The notes: generated by a model from the letters alone, not told the origin. DNA of 49,244 nt from Bacteroidota bacterium (GCA_023429825.1 JAEZDC010000031.1:1-49244); one strand, 5' to 3'; shown: positions 1 to 7,838, counted from the stretch's first letter. Numbers and translations: made by a program.

Positions 1-2
1 CC

Positions 3-176
3 TATGCGTTGATCAATGGGTTAAGATCAAAGGCAGCAGATAAAAACAAAGACGGAGATATTACAATCGAAGAGCTGAGTGCTTTTGTTGCAAAGGAAGT
101 AGAGATGCTAACAAATGGTTTGCAAAAGCCGAATGAACGTCAGGAGAATACAAAAAACTCTTTCAGGATATGGTAA
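3..176 (+). CDS. C-terminal fragment of a caspase-like (peptidase C14 type) protein, cut by the window start
   Basis: Only the last 57 residues are visible; the reading frame is open to the left edge. They begin YALINGLRSKAADKNKDGDI and contain a textbook EF-hand-like calcium loop (D-K-N-K-D-G-D-I-T-I-E-E), followed by a helix and a basic, Asn-rich tail ending SFRIW. In many bacterial caspase/metacaspase-like proteins the catalytic domain ends with 'F-x-Y-A-L-x-x-G-L', an EF-hand-like D-x-N-x-D-G segment and a short K-P/N-F-R tail, so this assignment rests on family pattern. The His-Cys dyad lies outside the window and cannot be checked. A complete caspase-like gene near 46-48 kb lacks this EF-hand tail, so the two are not simple copies. 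The next gene starts 24 bp downstream and may be cotranscribed. Confidence 0.6.
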   Translation, partial: YALINGLRSKAADKNKDGDITIEELSAFVAKEVEMLTNGLQKPNERQENTKNSFRIW

Positions 177-200
177 ACACTTAATCAAAATACATTTAAA

Positions 201-788
201 ATGAAAAAACTATTTACCCCATTACTTACCATTGCTTGCATGGCTTTTATTTCCCCTGCTGATGAATTAAAGGAGATACCTGCCAACAGTCAACTTTCTT
301 ATAACGTTGACTTCAGGGGGCAGAAATACCAGTTCATAGTTGAAGTGCAAAAGAAGTCGCCTGATCTTTCTTTTAAATACAACCTCACTATGGGCGGTGG
401 AATGGAAGCTACGATCATCATGACAAAAGATGCTTTGGCAACAGCGATCAATCAGCAGAATTATTTCAATGGATCGGATAGAACATTAAGTACAGAAACT
501 ACTGTTTGGGTGAGCCAGAAAGTATTTAAAGAGATTAAAGACAACAAAAAAACAACCATTGGTAATTCAACTGGTGGCTTAGGTGGATACAAAACAGATG
601 AATATTCTTTAGAAGGGACAGTAGATTTTCCGACTGTAGTTAACGGAGAGCCTGCAACTTTGAAAGCATTGCATATCAAAGCAGCTAACGGGTATCAATA
701 CTGGATTTGGGACAATGAGAAGGATCCTTTGATATTAAAGATGGACCTGGGTTGGGGGATATCTCTAAAAGAAGTGAGTGTACAATAA
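201..788 (+). CDS. Secreted or periplasmic protein of unknown function
   Basis: This 195-residue protein is not recognised. The N-terminus MKKLFTPLLTIACMAFIS is a signal peptide (two Lys, then a hydrophobic core), with probable cleavage shortly before residue 22. The mature part is rich in Thr, Gly and alternating hydrophobic residues, which suggests a compact beta-rich domain. It has a Gly run (MGGGMEA near residue 64) and a second Gly-rich turn (STGGLGGY near 123). No catalytic motif or lipobox is visible. It starts 24 bp after the caspase-like gene on the same strand and ends just before a strong hairpin terminator, so the two probably form the end of one operon. A role linked to the protease is inference only. 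Confidence 0.75.
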   Translation: MKKLFTPLLTIACMAFISPADELKEIPANSQLSYNVDFRGQKYQFIVEVQKKSPDLSFKYNLTMGGGMEATIIMTKDALATAINQQNYFNGSDRTLSTETTVWVSQKVFKEIKDNKKTTIGNSTGGLGGYKTDEYSLEGTVDFPTVVNGEPATLKALHIKAANGYQYWIWDNEKDPLILKMDLGWGISLKEVSVQ

Positions 789-805
789 TATTCCTGGTAG
801 AAATC

Positions 806-837
806 AAAAACGCTGAGATATTGGTCTCAGCGTTTTT
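806..837. terminator. Bidirectional rho-independent terminator
   Basis: AAAAACGCTGAGA and TCTCAGCGTTTTT form a perfect 13-bp stem around a 6-nt loop (TATTGG). An A-run on one side and a T-run on the other let it serve both strands. It lies between two converging genes, the secreted unknown on + and the RidA-type gene on -. Confidence 0.9.
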
Positions 838-852
838 ATTTTAACTAAATAG

Positions 853-1287
853 TTATTTAGGTAAATGCGCTATCAACTCTATTTCAAGTTTAGCATTCGG
901 CATATATAACCGTGATATCTGTACCCAGGTTGCTGCAGGGAAATCACCATTGTAAAATGGCTTACGAAAATCATTCACTGATTTCATAGCCTCTATATCT
1001 GTAGTGTAGAGATTTTCTTTTACAACATTTTGAAACGTGGCGCCATAGTGTTTTAATGTTCTTTCTAACGTACTATATAACCGTTTTATATTTTCCGGTG
1101 TGATGTCTGCTGCAACAGTTCCAGAGATATAGATCACATTATCGATTTTGACGGCCTGTGCATAGCCAGCCGTCGTATCCTGGTCTTTTCCAAAATGGAA
1201 TTTTTGCTTCTTAATATTGTTGTTTTGGCTGAATGATGCAGTTGCAGAAAGCAGTATTACAAGGAGTAAAATAAATTTAGTTTTCAT
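853..1287 (-). CDS. RidA/YjgF/UK114-family protein with a signal peptide
   Basis: The 144 residues start with a clear signal peptide (MKTKFILLLVILLSATASFSQ) followed by a YjgF/Rid domain at about residues 33-142. Visible family features are GYAQAVKIDNVIYISG, the helix N-V-V-K-E-N-L-Y-T-T-D, and V-Q-I-S-R-L followed by K-L-E-I-E. R126 matches the carboxylate-binding Arg of RidA deaminases, but the preceding A-R-S/T pattern is replaced by A-A-T-W. Classic RidA is cytosolic and hydrolyses reactive enamine/imine intermediates. Export here suggests a different, periplasmic Rid-like role, and activity is not assured. The M20 amidohydrolase gene lies upstream on the same strand, 72 bp away, so cotranscription is possible. 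Confidence 0.85.
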   Translation of the reverse strand: MKTKFILLLVILLSATASFSQNNNIKKQKFHFGKDQDTTAGYAQAVKIDNVIYISGTVAADITPENIKRLYSTLERTLKHYGATFQNVVKENLYTTDIEAMKSVNDFRKPFYNGDFPAATWVQISRLYMPNAKLEIELIAHLPK

Positions 1288-1359
1288 GACTATGTATTTG
1301 TTTAAAGCTAATGATGATATCCTGGCATCAAGGTTAAAAGATGTTAATGAGATGATGCA

Positions 1360-2532
1360 TTACATTCCATTAATGAGTTCAATTATTTTTTGGTACATCT
1401 TCATGCCATAAGGAATTATGTCATCAGGAAAATCATATGAAGGATTGTGAAGATTAGGTATCTCTTCTCCTGACCCCAATCCAAAGAACCCGATCTTACA
1501 AAGCTTTGCATAATGACCAAAATCTTCAGACCATCTAAATGGTTCTTCTTTTACGATCATCTTCATTGCCGATAACTCTGCAGCTTTTTTCATCAGATCA
1601 AAAGCTTCCGGGTGATTATAAGTTACTGGAAAGCCATCATGGTAAGTAATATTATATTTCAATCCATCCTTTGCGGCGGCATCTCTTACCAATTGTTCAG
1701 CAGATGCGATAAGCTTCTTCATATCTCCTTCATGAAACGCTCGCAATGTAAAATGCACTACTGCCTGGCCTGGTGTAATACCGAATGTGGCTTCACCCAT
1801 AGATACATGTGTAGCAGTGACAATTGACAAGGCTTTTGTTTGTAATTGCGAGGGTAATTGCAATACGGATTGAAGAAGTGATACGATACATGCCGAAGGT
1901 GTGATCGCTTTTTCAGGTTCTGCGGCGTGAGATGATAATCCTTCCAATATGATCTTCATTCCGCATGATGCAGGGCAAACACTTTCATTCTGCAAATGCA
2001 CAACTGCTTTAGGACAGCCCGGAAGATTATGCAATCCAAAAATGTAATCTGGCTGCACAGCTTTAAACCTTTCATCATTTATCAATGCTATTGCTCCTTC
2101 ACCTGTTTCCTCGGCAGGCTGAAAAAGTAAACCAACTTTACCTCTGAATTGTTTCTGCTGAAGGAACGGTGCAAGCCCTGCTACCATCGTTGCATGGCCA
2201 TCATGACCACACTTATGCGAAACTCCTTTTGTTGACGAGCAATAATCAAGATCGGTATTAGCCTCTTCAATAGGCAATGCGTCTAATTCGGTTCTGAATA
2301 AAACAGTCTTTCCCTGCTTGCCGCTATCCCATATGGCAACAATGCCTGTACCAGAGCCAAGCTTGTCAAGAATCTCAGTAGGTTCATATTTTTTGAAGAA
2401 CTGCAGAATGTGTTCTGCAGTTTTATACTCTTTGCCGGATAGTTCCGGGTGTTTGTGCAGGTGATGCCTTAGTTGCTTCAACTGCAGAAGAATAGCGGAA
2501 GATTCTGTAACAGGATCGATGATAGTTTGCAT
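1360..2532 (-). CDS. M20 family amidohydrolase (N-acyl-amino-acid/hippurate hydrolase type)
   Basis: This 390-residue cytosolic enzyme has the M20D layout: a catalytic domain split around a lid/dimerisation domain of about 115 residues. Metal-site motifs are visible in order: H-P-E-L-S (28-32), T-E-L-D-A-L-P (81-87), K-C-G-H-D-G-H (107-113), P-A-E-E-T-G-E-G (139-146), L-H-N-L-P-G (167-172) and a late N-L-H-N-P-S. The conserved Cys, His and Glu residues expected to bind two metal ions are all present, so the enzyme should be active. Members remove acyl groups from amino acids, or act on hippurate or indole-acetyl conjugates; the substrate cannot be told from sequence. There is no signal peptide. 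A RidA-like gene follows on the same strand. Confidence 0.9.
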   Translation of the reverse strand: MQTIIDPVTESSAILLQLKQLRHHLHKHPELSGKEYKTAEHILQFFKKYEPTEILDKLGSGTGIVAIWDSGKQGKTVLFRTELDALPIEEANTDLDYCSSTKGVSHKCGHDGHATMVAGLAPFLQQKQFRGKVGLLFQPAEETGEGAIALINDERFKAVQPDYIFGLHNLPGCPKAVVHLQNESVCPASCGMKIILEGLSSHAAEPEKAITPSACIVSLLQSVLQLPSQLQTKALSIVTATHVSMGEATFGITPGQAVVHFTLRAFHEGDMKKLIASAEQLVRDAAAKDGLKYNITYHDGFPVTYNHPEAFDLMKKAAELSAMKMIVKEEPFRWSEDFGHYAKLCKIGFFGLGSGEEIPNLHNPSYDFPDDIIPYGMKMYQKIIELINGM

Positions 2533-2560
2533 GCAATGAAAATACTATAAATAAAAAACA

Positions 2561-2582
2561 AAGGGATGTAAAAACATCCCTT
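2561..2582 (-). terminator. Rho-independent terminator
   Basis: AAGGGATGT and ACATCCCTT form a 9-bp stem around a 4-nt loop. Read on the - strand it is followed by a T-rich run (2548-2560). It ends transcription of the tiny ORF and the PAP2-like gene upstream of it. Confidence 0.8.
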
Positions 2583-2620
2583 CTTTGCACATGAGAAACT
2601 TTGTTTCTCTGCTTACATCG

Positions 2621-2674
2621 TTAGCAGTGGCAGATCACAAAGGCAATTGCTACTAAAGTGGCGATCAATTTCAT
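2621..2674 (-). CDS. Possible 17-residue hydrophobic peptide ending in Cys-His-Cys
   Basis: ATG to TAA encodes MKLIATLVAIAFVICHC. It begins like a signal peptide or single membrane helix and stops straight after V-I-C-H-C. It lies 34 bp downstream of the PAP2/haloperoxidase-like gene and directly before a strong terminator, so it would be the last cistron of that transcript. No ribosome binding site is evident, as is usual in this group. It could be a genuine membrane micropeptide, the decayed start of a lipoprotein or secreted gene, or chance. The clean position between gene and terminator is the main support. Confidence 0.35.
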   Translation of the reverse strand: MKLIATLVAIAFVICHC

Positions 2675-2708
2675 AGTGATTGTTTTTAAGGATTAGATAA
2701 TATTTTTT

Positions 2709-4028
2709 TCATTTGACATTGTCAGCCCCATCAGTCTTTAATCTCTGTATAACAGCACGGGCTACTTTCCTTCCCAGATCTACACCAACTTCGTTATCCG
2801 ATCTGAAATGGATACCTGCATGAAAGCGTGATTCAGCTCCATCCTTTGCATTCTTATCCAGCACGTCTTTTTCTTCAGGAAAGAAGTAGGTGAGCAACTC
2901 AGCAGTAAATCCTCCCATTAATGCATGCCCTGAAGGATAACCCGGGAATGGTGGTGTTGGTATTATTGGTTTATATGTAGTATCATATTGATCAGGGCGA
3001 ATTCCCCAATAGGCATACTTTGCATCCCAGCATGCAGTAAATGCATCATAGAATCCTATTGCAGCAGCTGCATACAATCTTGCAGCCCTGGGAGCGTTAA
3101 GATGAACATTGTATTCAAACATTTTCTTGTTGATCATATTGTCAGATGTATTCTGGCTGGCGTAGTAAAACGCATTTGCCCTTGAACGAAATGTTTGCTT
3201 AAAGTTTTTCAACTCCTCCATCTCCTTCGCAAAATCAGGCGGAGGACCTGGTCTATATTGACTGGCATTTTCAAGCACGAATGTTTTATTCTTACCTGCC
3301 ATGGGATGCATGGCGTATTTCCCTCTCCAGTATTGGCTCCCTTCAGGTATCTTGCCATCCCATGGTGTGGTACATATAAAATCTTTTGTTGCATCTATCT
3401 CTTTCAAGGCTATTTTTTTACCGAGTTCAAAGCCGGCTTCTGTGTCGCTGGGATAAGCAACACCTGCAGCTACACGGGATGCCATTACCCTTTGTGCCAT
3501 TCGATTTACAGAGTCAGTAAGATGGGGGTAGAACTTGGAGATCACTGTTACAGCAACGCCGGCAGCAACAGAATATTCGCATGGATAAGAAGGGCTTTCA
3601 GCTTTTGGGATCAGAAGTTTTACTCTCTTATCCATTTCATAGGGCCTGGAACGTTTGTGTGCATACTTGGTATCCCACGCCGAAATTGTTGCATCATATG
3701 TAGCCACGTTCATAACCAGGTTAGCCAATACACCGTAGCGTCCTGTATCTACTGTCCATAATTTACCCATCATGTCGTTCCATCGATAGCCGGGTGCTCC
3801 GGCATTCCAGAATAAAATTTGCTGGCGTGTAGTAGCGTCCATATTTTGTTGAAGTGAAACGATCTTCTCGATCTCAGTTTTAGTGTTTGCAGATGGCGCT
3901 GGTAACCTATGATCTTTGCCTGAAGAGATCAGCCAGGTTTTCCAGGAGCCTGCGCCGGGCTCCGGTTGTGCAGTAACATTCAATACCATCAGGAAAAGGA
4001 CGATAAGCAGATAAATAATTGTTTTCAT
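2709..4028 (-). CDS. Secreted PAP2 / vanadium-haloperoxidase-like protein with duplicated halves
   Basis: This 439-residue protein has a signal peptide (MKTIIYLLIVLFLMVLNVTAQ), so it acts in the periplasm or outside the cell. The C-terminal half carries the full acid-phosphatase/haloperoxidase signature: K337-x6-R344-P, P-S-G-H (365-368) and S400-R401-x5-H407-x3-D411. These bind phosphate or vanadate, and H407 is the expected nucleophile. The N-terminal half repeats the pattern: K121-x6-R128-P, then Y-P-C-E-Y where P-S-G-H should be, and S184-R185-x5-A191-x3-D195 with the His replaced by Ala. The first half is therefore a degenerate copy. Phosphatase or haloperoxidase activity cannot be chosen from sequence. 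The gene is divergent from a LytS/LytTR pair, separated by about 190 bp with palindromic elements. Confidence 0.85.
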   Translation of the reverse strand: MKTIIYLLIVLFLMVLNVTAQPEPGAGSWKTWLISSGKDHRLPAPSANTKTEIEKIVSLQQNMDATTRQQILFWNAGAPGYRWNDMMGKLWTVDTGRYGVLANLVMNVATYDATISAWDTKYAHKRSRPYEMDKRVKLLIPKAESPSYPCEYSVAAGVAVTVISKFYPHLTDSVNRMAQRVMASRVAAGVAYPSDTEAGFELGKKIALKEIDATKDFICTTPWDGKIPEGSQYWRGKYAMHPMAGKNKTFVLENASQYRPGPPPDFAKEMEELKNFKQTFRSRANAFYYASQNTSDNMINKKMFEYNVHLNAPRAARLYAAAAIGFYDAFTACWDAKYAYWGIRPDQYDTTYKPIIPTPPFPGYPSGHALMGGFTAELLTYFFPEEKDVLDKNAKDGAESRFHAGIHFRSDNEVGVDLGRKVARAVIQRLKTDGADNVK

Positions 4029-4080
4029 ATGCAGTAATTTTTGAGCAACTTAAGGCAGGAGAGATATTGAAAGATTCCAG

Positions 4081-4092
4081 CGTCTATAGACG
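4081..4092. promoter_or_regulatory. 12-bp perfect palindrome in a divergent promoter region
   Basis: CGTCTATAGACG is a perfect dyad between the divergent PAP2-like and LytS-like genes, 53 bp from the start codon of the former. It could be an operator. No regulator is assigned. Confidence 0.35.
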
Positions 4093-4178
4093 ACAGGCTA
4101 TCATCTACCAAAAAACACTATGTCATTTAAATTTCTTGTAAAGAACAGAACAGTGTTGTTTGTTGACTGATGGTTGCT

Positions 4179-4206
4179 GTTCGTAGATGCTGAACTTCGG
4201 TTCATA
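4179..4206 (+). promoter_or_regulatory. Possible LytTR box: GTTCGTA / GTTCATA direct repeat, 21-bp period
   Basis: GTTCGTA (4179) and GTTCATA (4200) are spaced exactly 21 bp apart. LytTR regulators typically bind two direct repeats with a GTTN(A/G)T-like core about 21 bp apart, and both copies fit that core. The second copy also lies in a small hairpin TGAAC-TTCG-GTTCA (4191-4204), only 15 bp before the annotated kinase start. The true start may therefore be at a later ATG (4250 or 4256), or the site may act as a repressor or RNA element. Confidence 0.4.
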
Positions 4207-4219
4207 CGTTTGAGACAGT

Positions 4220-5293
4220 ATGAGTAAAAGATTTGCCGATATTTATTTCATGAAGATGAAAGGATTTGTCACGAGAGAGAAGGTGGTGCTTTATTTACTG
4301 ATAGCGCTTGCCTTCCAGATGCTATGGGTGTTTCATCTTTGGGAAGCGTATAAGGATACTTTTCTGGAGCGGAATATTAATACGCTTTGGCGGCTGGTGT
4401 ATGTGCTGGTGTTTAATTACATTTTGTTCGAGTTCACTTTTTCATTTGTTAGCAGAAAGCGCATCATCCTTTCCTTTTTACTCATCTTTATTCACCTGAT
4501 GCTTTATTCCTGGGGATTATATGGATGGCGTATGTTTGGCATTGCCATTGGTATTTACACGCCACTTTATAACTTCAAAAACGCTGAACATGCCGTATCC
4601 GATCAGATGGCGTTCAGCATGATGTCAATATTTTTCTTCGGTGTAATCCGGCATATTTACAATTACGTTAAATTAAAAAGGATCACACAACAATTGCGGA
4701 TAGAAAAGCAACAGGCAGAATTAAGCTACCTGAAATCGCAAACAAATCCACATTTTCTATTTAATACACTAAATAACATTTACTCTCTTGCAAGGATCAA
4801 GTCAGATCTTGCACCGGAGTCTATTTTGCGATTATCTAAGATCCTTCGCTTTATGTTGTATGAAACGGGGGGCGATTTTATTTCAGTAGAACAGGAACTG
4901 AAGATCATTACCGATTATATCGAACTGGAGAAACTACGATATGATGAATCATTAACGATCAACTTCATGCAGGATATTGAGAACATGAAGCAAGCTATAC
5001 CTCCGTTGCTATTAATGCCATTGGTGGAAAATGCATTTAAACATGGTGTGTCTGAGACAAGAGGAAGGCCGTTCATTAATATCCATTTGTCGGTTAATAA
5101 CAGGCAACTTGTGTTTGTAGTGAAGAATTCAACAGAAGCAGTGCATGAAGAAAAGCCGGTTGTAGAGAATATTGGATTATCTAATTTAAGGAGGCAGTTA
5201 GAACTGCTGTATACCGAATATGATCTTTCATTGCAACAAGGTACAGGGGTGTTCATTGCAGAACTTAAAATAAATCTTGCATCACATGTCTAA
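4220..5293 (+). CDS. LytS/YehU-type sensor histidine kinase
   Basis: The 357-residue membrane kinase has about four hydrophobic helices in residues 20-145, a short coiled linker (155-172) and a His_kinase domain (PF06580 type). The phospho-acceptor H178 lies in S-Q-T-N-P-H-F-L-F-N-T-L-N-N. An N-box (L-V-E-N-A-F-K-H-G, near 265) and the end of an ATPase domain (N-I-G-L-S-N-L-R-R) follow. It overlaps the start of the LytTR regulator gene, so the two form a tightly coupled pair. No extracellular sensor domain is evident; the signal is presumably sensed within or near the membrane. The first ATG is used here, but an ATG at 4250 is also plausible because a candidate operator lies close to the first one. 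Confidence 0.9.
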   Translation: MSKRFADIYFMKMKGFVTREKVVLYLLIALAFQMLWVFHLWEAYKDTFLERNINTLWRLVYVLVFNYILFEFTFSFVSRKRIILSFLLIFIHLMLYSWGLYGWRMFGIAIGIYTPLYNFKNAEHAVSDQMAFSMMSIFFFGVIRHIYNYVKLKRITQQLRIEKQQAELSYLKSQTNPHFLFNTLNNIYSLARIKSDLAPESILRLSKILRFMLYETGGDFISVEQELKIITDYIELEKLRYDESLTINFMQDIENMKQAIPPLLLMPLVENAFKHGVSETRGRPFINIHLSVNNRQLVFVVKNSTEAVHEEKPVVENIGLSNLRRQLELLYTEYDLSLQQGTGVFIAELKINLASHV

Positions 5294-5981
5294 GCTGAAA
5301 TGCATTATTGTTGAAGATGAGCCTTTGGCAGTAAAAGTACTGGCAGATTACATTGCACAGGTTCCTTTTCTTGAATTGCAGGGCTCATTCAAAGATGCCA
5401 TTCTCGCTACGGAGTTCTTAAGAGATCATGATGTAGACTTGATATTCCTTGATATTCACCTTCCCAAGTTAAAAGGTATGGCATTTCTCAAAACACTTGC
5501 CCATCCTCCTGCTGTTGTTATTACAACTGCCTATCATCAATATGCCGTGGAAGGATTCGAATTGAACGTTACTGATTATTTACTTAAGCCCTTTGAATTC
5601 GAGCGATTCCTCGTTGCAGTGAATAAGATCCGATCAGGTGAAAGAAGTATTCAACACACAGCACCCGCAGAAAAAGAGACAAGGGATTTCATTTTCCTGA
5701 ATGTGCAGAAGAAAAAAGTGAAGATTCTTTTCTCAGAGATACTATATATCGAAAGCCAGCGTGAATACATCAGGATCGTTACTACTAAAAAAGAATACCT
5801 CTCTAAATTGGGAACACATGAGATAGAAGACATGTTGCCATCGTATCTTTTTAAAAGAGTACATCGTTCTTTTATAGTGGCAGTGAATAAGATCGACTCT
5901 TATACTGCTGAAGAAATAGAGATCAGCGGGGTGAGTATACCCGTTGGAAGAGCGTACAAGGAAGTGATAGAAAAGTTATGA
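5286..5981 (+). CDS. LytTR-family response regulator
   Basis: The ATG at 5286 overlaps the kinase stop by 8 bp and gives MSKLKCIIVEDEP, the normal start of this family; a TTG three codons earlier is less likely. Residues 4-120 form a receiver domain with acidic pocket E10/D11, phospho-acceptor D56 (F-L-D-I-H-L-P) and a Lys in L-L-K-P-F. Residues 132-231 form a LytTR DNA-binding domain, with typical I-L-Y-I-E-S-Q-R-E-Y-I, H-R-S-F-I-V-A-V-N-K-I and I-P-V-G-R-A-Y. It is the partner of the preceding LytS-like kinase. The targets are unknown; the direct repeat at 4179-4206 is a candidate autoregulatory site. Confidence 0.93.
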   Translation: MSKLKCIIVEDEPLAVKVLADYIAQVPFLELQGSFKDAILATEFLRDHDVDLIFLDIHLPKLKGMAFLKTLAHPPAVVITTAYHQYAVEGFELNVTDYLLKPFEFERFLVAVNKIRSGERSIQHTAPAEKETRDFIFLNVQKKKVKILFSEILYIESQREYIRIVTTKKEYLSKLGTHEIEDMLPSYLFKRVHRSFIVAVNKIDSYTAEEIEISGVSIPVGRAYKEVIEKL

Positions 5982-5986
5982 TGCAC

Positions 5987-6337
5987 TTACTTCCTCAGTA
6001 TCTTATCCATCGTTTTTCCTTTTGCTAACTCATCTATCAATTTATCTAGGTAACGTACTTTCTGCATGAGTTCGTCTTCTATTTCTTCTACACGATAACC
6101 ACAGATAACACCGGTGATCTTTGACGCGTTTGGGTTCAGTTGCGGCGCTTCTTTGAAGAATGCCTCAAAGTTTACTTTATCGTCGATCTGCTTTTGCAGC
6201 TGCTGCTGATCGTACCCCGTTAGCCAGCTTATTATGCTATCCACTTCTTCTTTAGTACGACCTTTTTTCTCCGCTTTGTTAATGTAATGCGGGTAAACAC
6301 TTGCAAAAGACATTTTATACACTCTGCTGTTATCCAT
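5987..6337 (-). CDS. DUF2200 family protein
   Basis: The 116-residue cytosolic protein belongs to the well-conserved DUF2200 family. Recognisable blocks are R-V-Y-K-M-S-F-A-S-V-Y-P near the start, K-A-E-K-K-G-R-T-K-E-E-V, W-L-T-G-Y-D, I-T-G-V-I-C-G-Y-R-V-E-E and the tail L-I-D-E-L-A-K-G-K. The start MDNSRVYKMSFA is chosen over an ATG seven codons upstream because family members start about here. The molecular function is unknown. It converges on the LytTR regulator gene with only 5 bp between stop codons, and no terminator is visible there. Confidence 0.9.
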   Translation of the reverse strand: MDNSRVYKMSFASVYPHYINKAEKKGRTKEEVDSIISWLTGYDQQQLQKQIDDKVNFEAFFKEAPQLNPNASKITGVICGYRVEEIEDELMQKVRYLDKLIDELAKGKTMDKILRK

Positions 6338-6474
6338 TGCTGATAGATTATGTATCAAAGTTAGTTTTTCACCTGATACAACGATAACAGCAGCTTCTTA
6401 GTGAATGATTTCTTAAAAGCGATACAACGCATTTATAAACTGTAAAGTAAGAGCCGTTACAGCGTCTCGTTAGT

Positions 6475-6732
6475 ATGCAAACTATTTACTTTCACTACAA
6501 TGGCAAACGCTACTCAGGGTATGTGGTAAGCAGCCTAGAGAAGCAGCCATATTATTTCTGGTTTAATTTAAACGATACTGAACTTATTGAAGAGATCGGT
6601 GATGATACGATTACGTTTCAATTTCAAGAAGGTAAACTCGCACCTACACACCTTCGTGCAAAGACGGCGGCACTTGTACACGAGGTTCAGCAAGCAATAC
6701 AAATATCAATTGACGGAAAGATTGAATTATAA
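6475..6732 (+). CDS. Small conserved-looking protein of unknown function
   Basis: The 85-residue protein has no signal peptide or membrane segment. The sequence is balanced, with an N-terminal beta-like stretch (I-Y-F-H-Y-N-G-K-R-Y-S-G-Y-V-V) and a C-terminal helix (R-A-K-T-A-A-L-V-H-E-V-Q-Q-A-I). It stands alone on the + strand between two - strand genes and converges with the sigma factor operon. Codon use matches the neighbours, which supports it being real. No family is recognised. Confidence 0.65.
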   Translation: MQTIYFHYNGKRYSGYVVSSLEKQPYYFWFNLNDTELIEEIGDDTITFQFQEGKLAPTHLRAKTAALVHEVQQAIQISIDGKIEL

Positions 6733-6739
6733 ATATTAA

Positions 6740-7339
6740 CTACTCCATCTCCTGCACCATCCGCTTCAATCTTTCAACGTGCTGCCCGAATTTCCTCTGG
6801 CTTACTACACGACTTATAAAATATTGAAACAGTAACAACCCTGCGTATGCGCTAAATCGTATCCACGGGCTTAATGAATGCCAGGTATTTAACATCCTGA
6901 AATTTTGGAAATAGGGTAGTACTTCCGTAAGTATAACAAAGAACAATAACGCTATTCTTATTCCAACGAGATTTTGTTGCAATCTTTTTTCCAGCAAAGA
7001 CAGATGCTCCTGTAATGTTTGTTTCACGTTGCCATCAAGCTTCTCCATCTGTTGCACAACTTTGTAATTCATTCTGGCAAATGCTATCACGCAAAAGCAG
7101 AACAATATATAAAACCAGAAGAGCGCACTGGTAAGTGTTTTATCTAGGTGTTGCATGTTAGTCGCTATAATAGCGATAGGAACTATGGTCATTGCTATCA
7201 TTTGTCTTCTGAGAGATTGTTTTAACGCAGCCACAGGTCCATGACTTTTGTGTTGTATCATTTGCATGATGTCTTTATTTTTAGGTGTATGTATTAAATT
7301 GGTTTGTTGCCACTGTTGTTTTAGATCATCCAGTTCCAT
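6740..7339 (-). CDS. Four-helix membrane protein paired with a sigma factor (possible anti-sigma)
   Basis: This 199-residue protein starts MELDDLKQQWQQTN, a cytosolic N-terminus seen in many Bacteroidota proteins encoded straight after a sigma factor. Hydrophobic segments lie near residues 48-62, 72-90, 122-143 and 160-178, with charged helical linkers between them. Its start codon is 1 bp after the sigma factor stop, so translation is probably coupled. The position suggests it restrains the sigma factor at the membrane, but no zinc-binding anti-sigma motif (H-x3-C-x2-C) is present. The anti-sigma role is inference from gene order. Confidence 0.75.
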   Translation of the reverse strand: MELDDLKQQWQQTNLIHTPKNKDIMQMIQHKSHGPVAALKQSLRRQMIAMTIVPIAIIATNMQHLDKTLTSALFWFYILFCFCVIAFARMNYKVVQQMEKLDGNVKQTLQEHLSLLEKRLQQNLVGIRIALLFFVILTEVLPYFQNFRMLNTWHSLSPWIRFSAYAGLLLFQYFISRVVSQRKFGQHVERLKRMVQEME

Positions 7340-7340
7340 A

Positions 7341-7838
7341 TCAGCTTGTTTTTGTCAGTGTACGTAATTTGTCTTTGATCCTTGTCATTTTAACACGCAG
7401 GCTACCTTGGCTCATCCCGAGTATGTCTTCCATTTCTTCGTAGCTTTTATCTTCCATATAAAGCATCACTATTGCCTTCTCGATCTCATTCAACTTAGTG
7501 ATGCCGGTATACATTAGCTGCAGTTGCTCTTCCTGCTCCCTGCTATTGTTCACATCTGCATGCTCAGGTATTACAGAAGGATCAAACGAATGAATGATAT
7601 TTCTTTTCTTGCGCAGCTGTGTAATGGCAGTATTGATTGCCACACGATACAGCCATGTACTGAACTTAGATTGTGCTTTAAAGTTGGGATATGAATTCCA
7701 GAGCTGTATCACTATTTCCTGGAAAAGGTCTTGCCTGTCTGTGACAGTAAATGCATACATCCGGCAAACTTTGTATATAAGTAACTCGTTAGTTCTTATA
7801 TCTGATTCAAACTGTTGTGCCAACGCATCCTTTTCCAA
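7341..7838 (-). CDS. ECF-type RNA polymerase sigma factor
   Basis: The 165 residues contain sigma region 2 (about 10-78, including D-R-Q-D-L-F-Q-E-I-V-I-Q-L-W and F-S-T-W-L-Y-R-V-A-I-N-T) and region 4 (about 100-160, with L-N-E-I-E-K-A-I-V-M-L-Y-M-E and the helix-turn-helix Y-E-E-M-E-D-I-L-G-M-S-Q-G-S-L-R-V-K). This is the normal ECF size and layout. The next gene is a membrane protein that may hold it inactive. A TGTAAC element upstream (7858-7886) resembles an ECF promoter and suggests autoregulation. The regulon is unknown. Confidence 0.93.
   Translation of the reverse strand: MEKDALAQQFESDIRTNELLIYKVCRMYAFTVTDRQDLFQEIVIQLWNSYPNFKAQSKFSTWLYRVAINTAITQLRKKRNIIHSFDPSVIPEHADVNNSREQEEQLQLMYTGITKLNEIEKAIVMLYMEDKSYEEMEDILGMSQGSLRVKMTRIKDKLRTLTKTS

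Noticed and set aside
3195..3761. 188-residue + strand open frame inside the PAP2-like gene
   Set aside because: It is antisense to a gene with intact catalytic motifs, and its product is Cys-rich and irregular.
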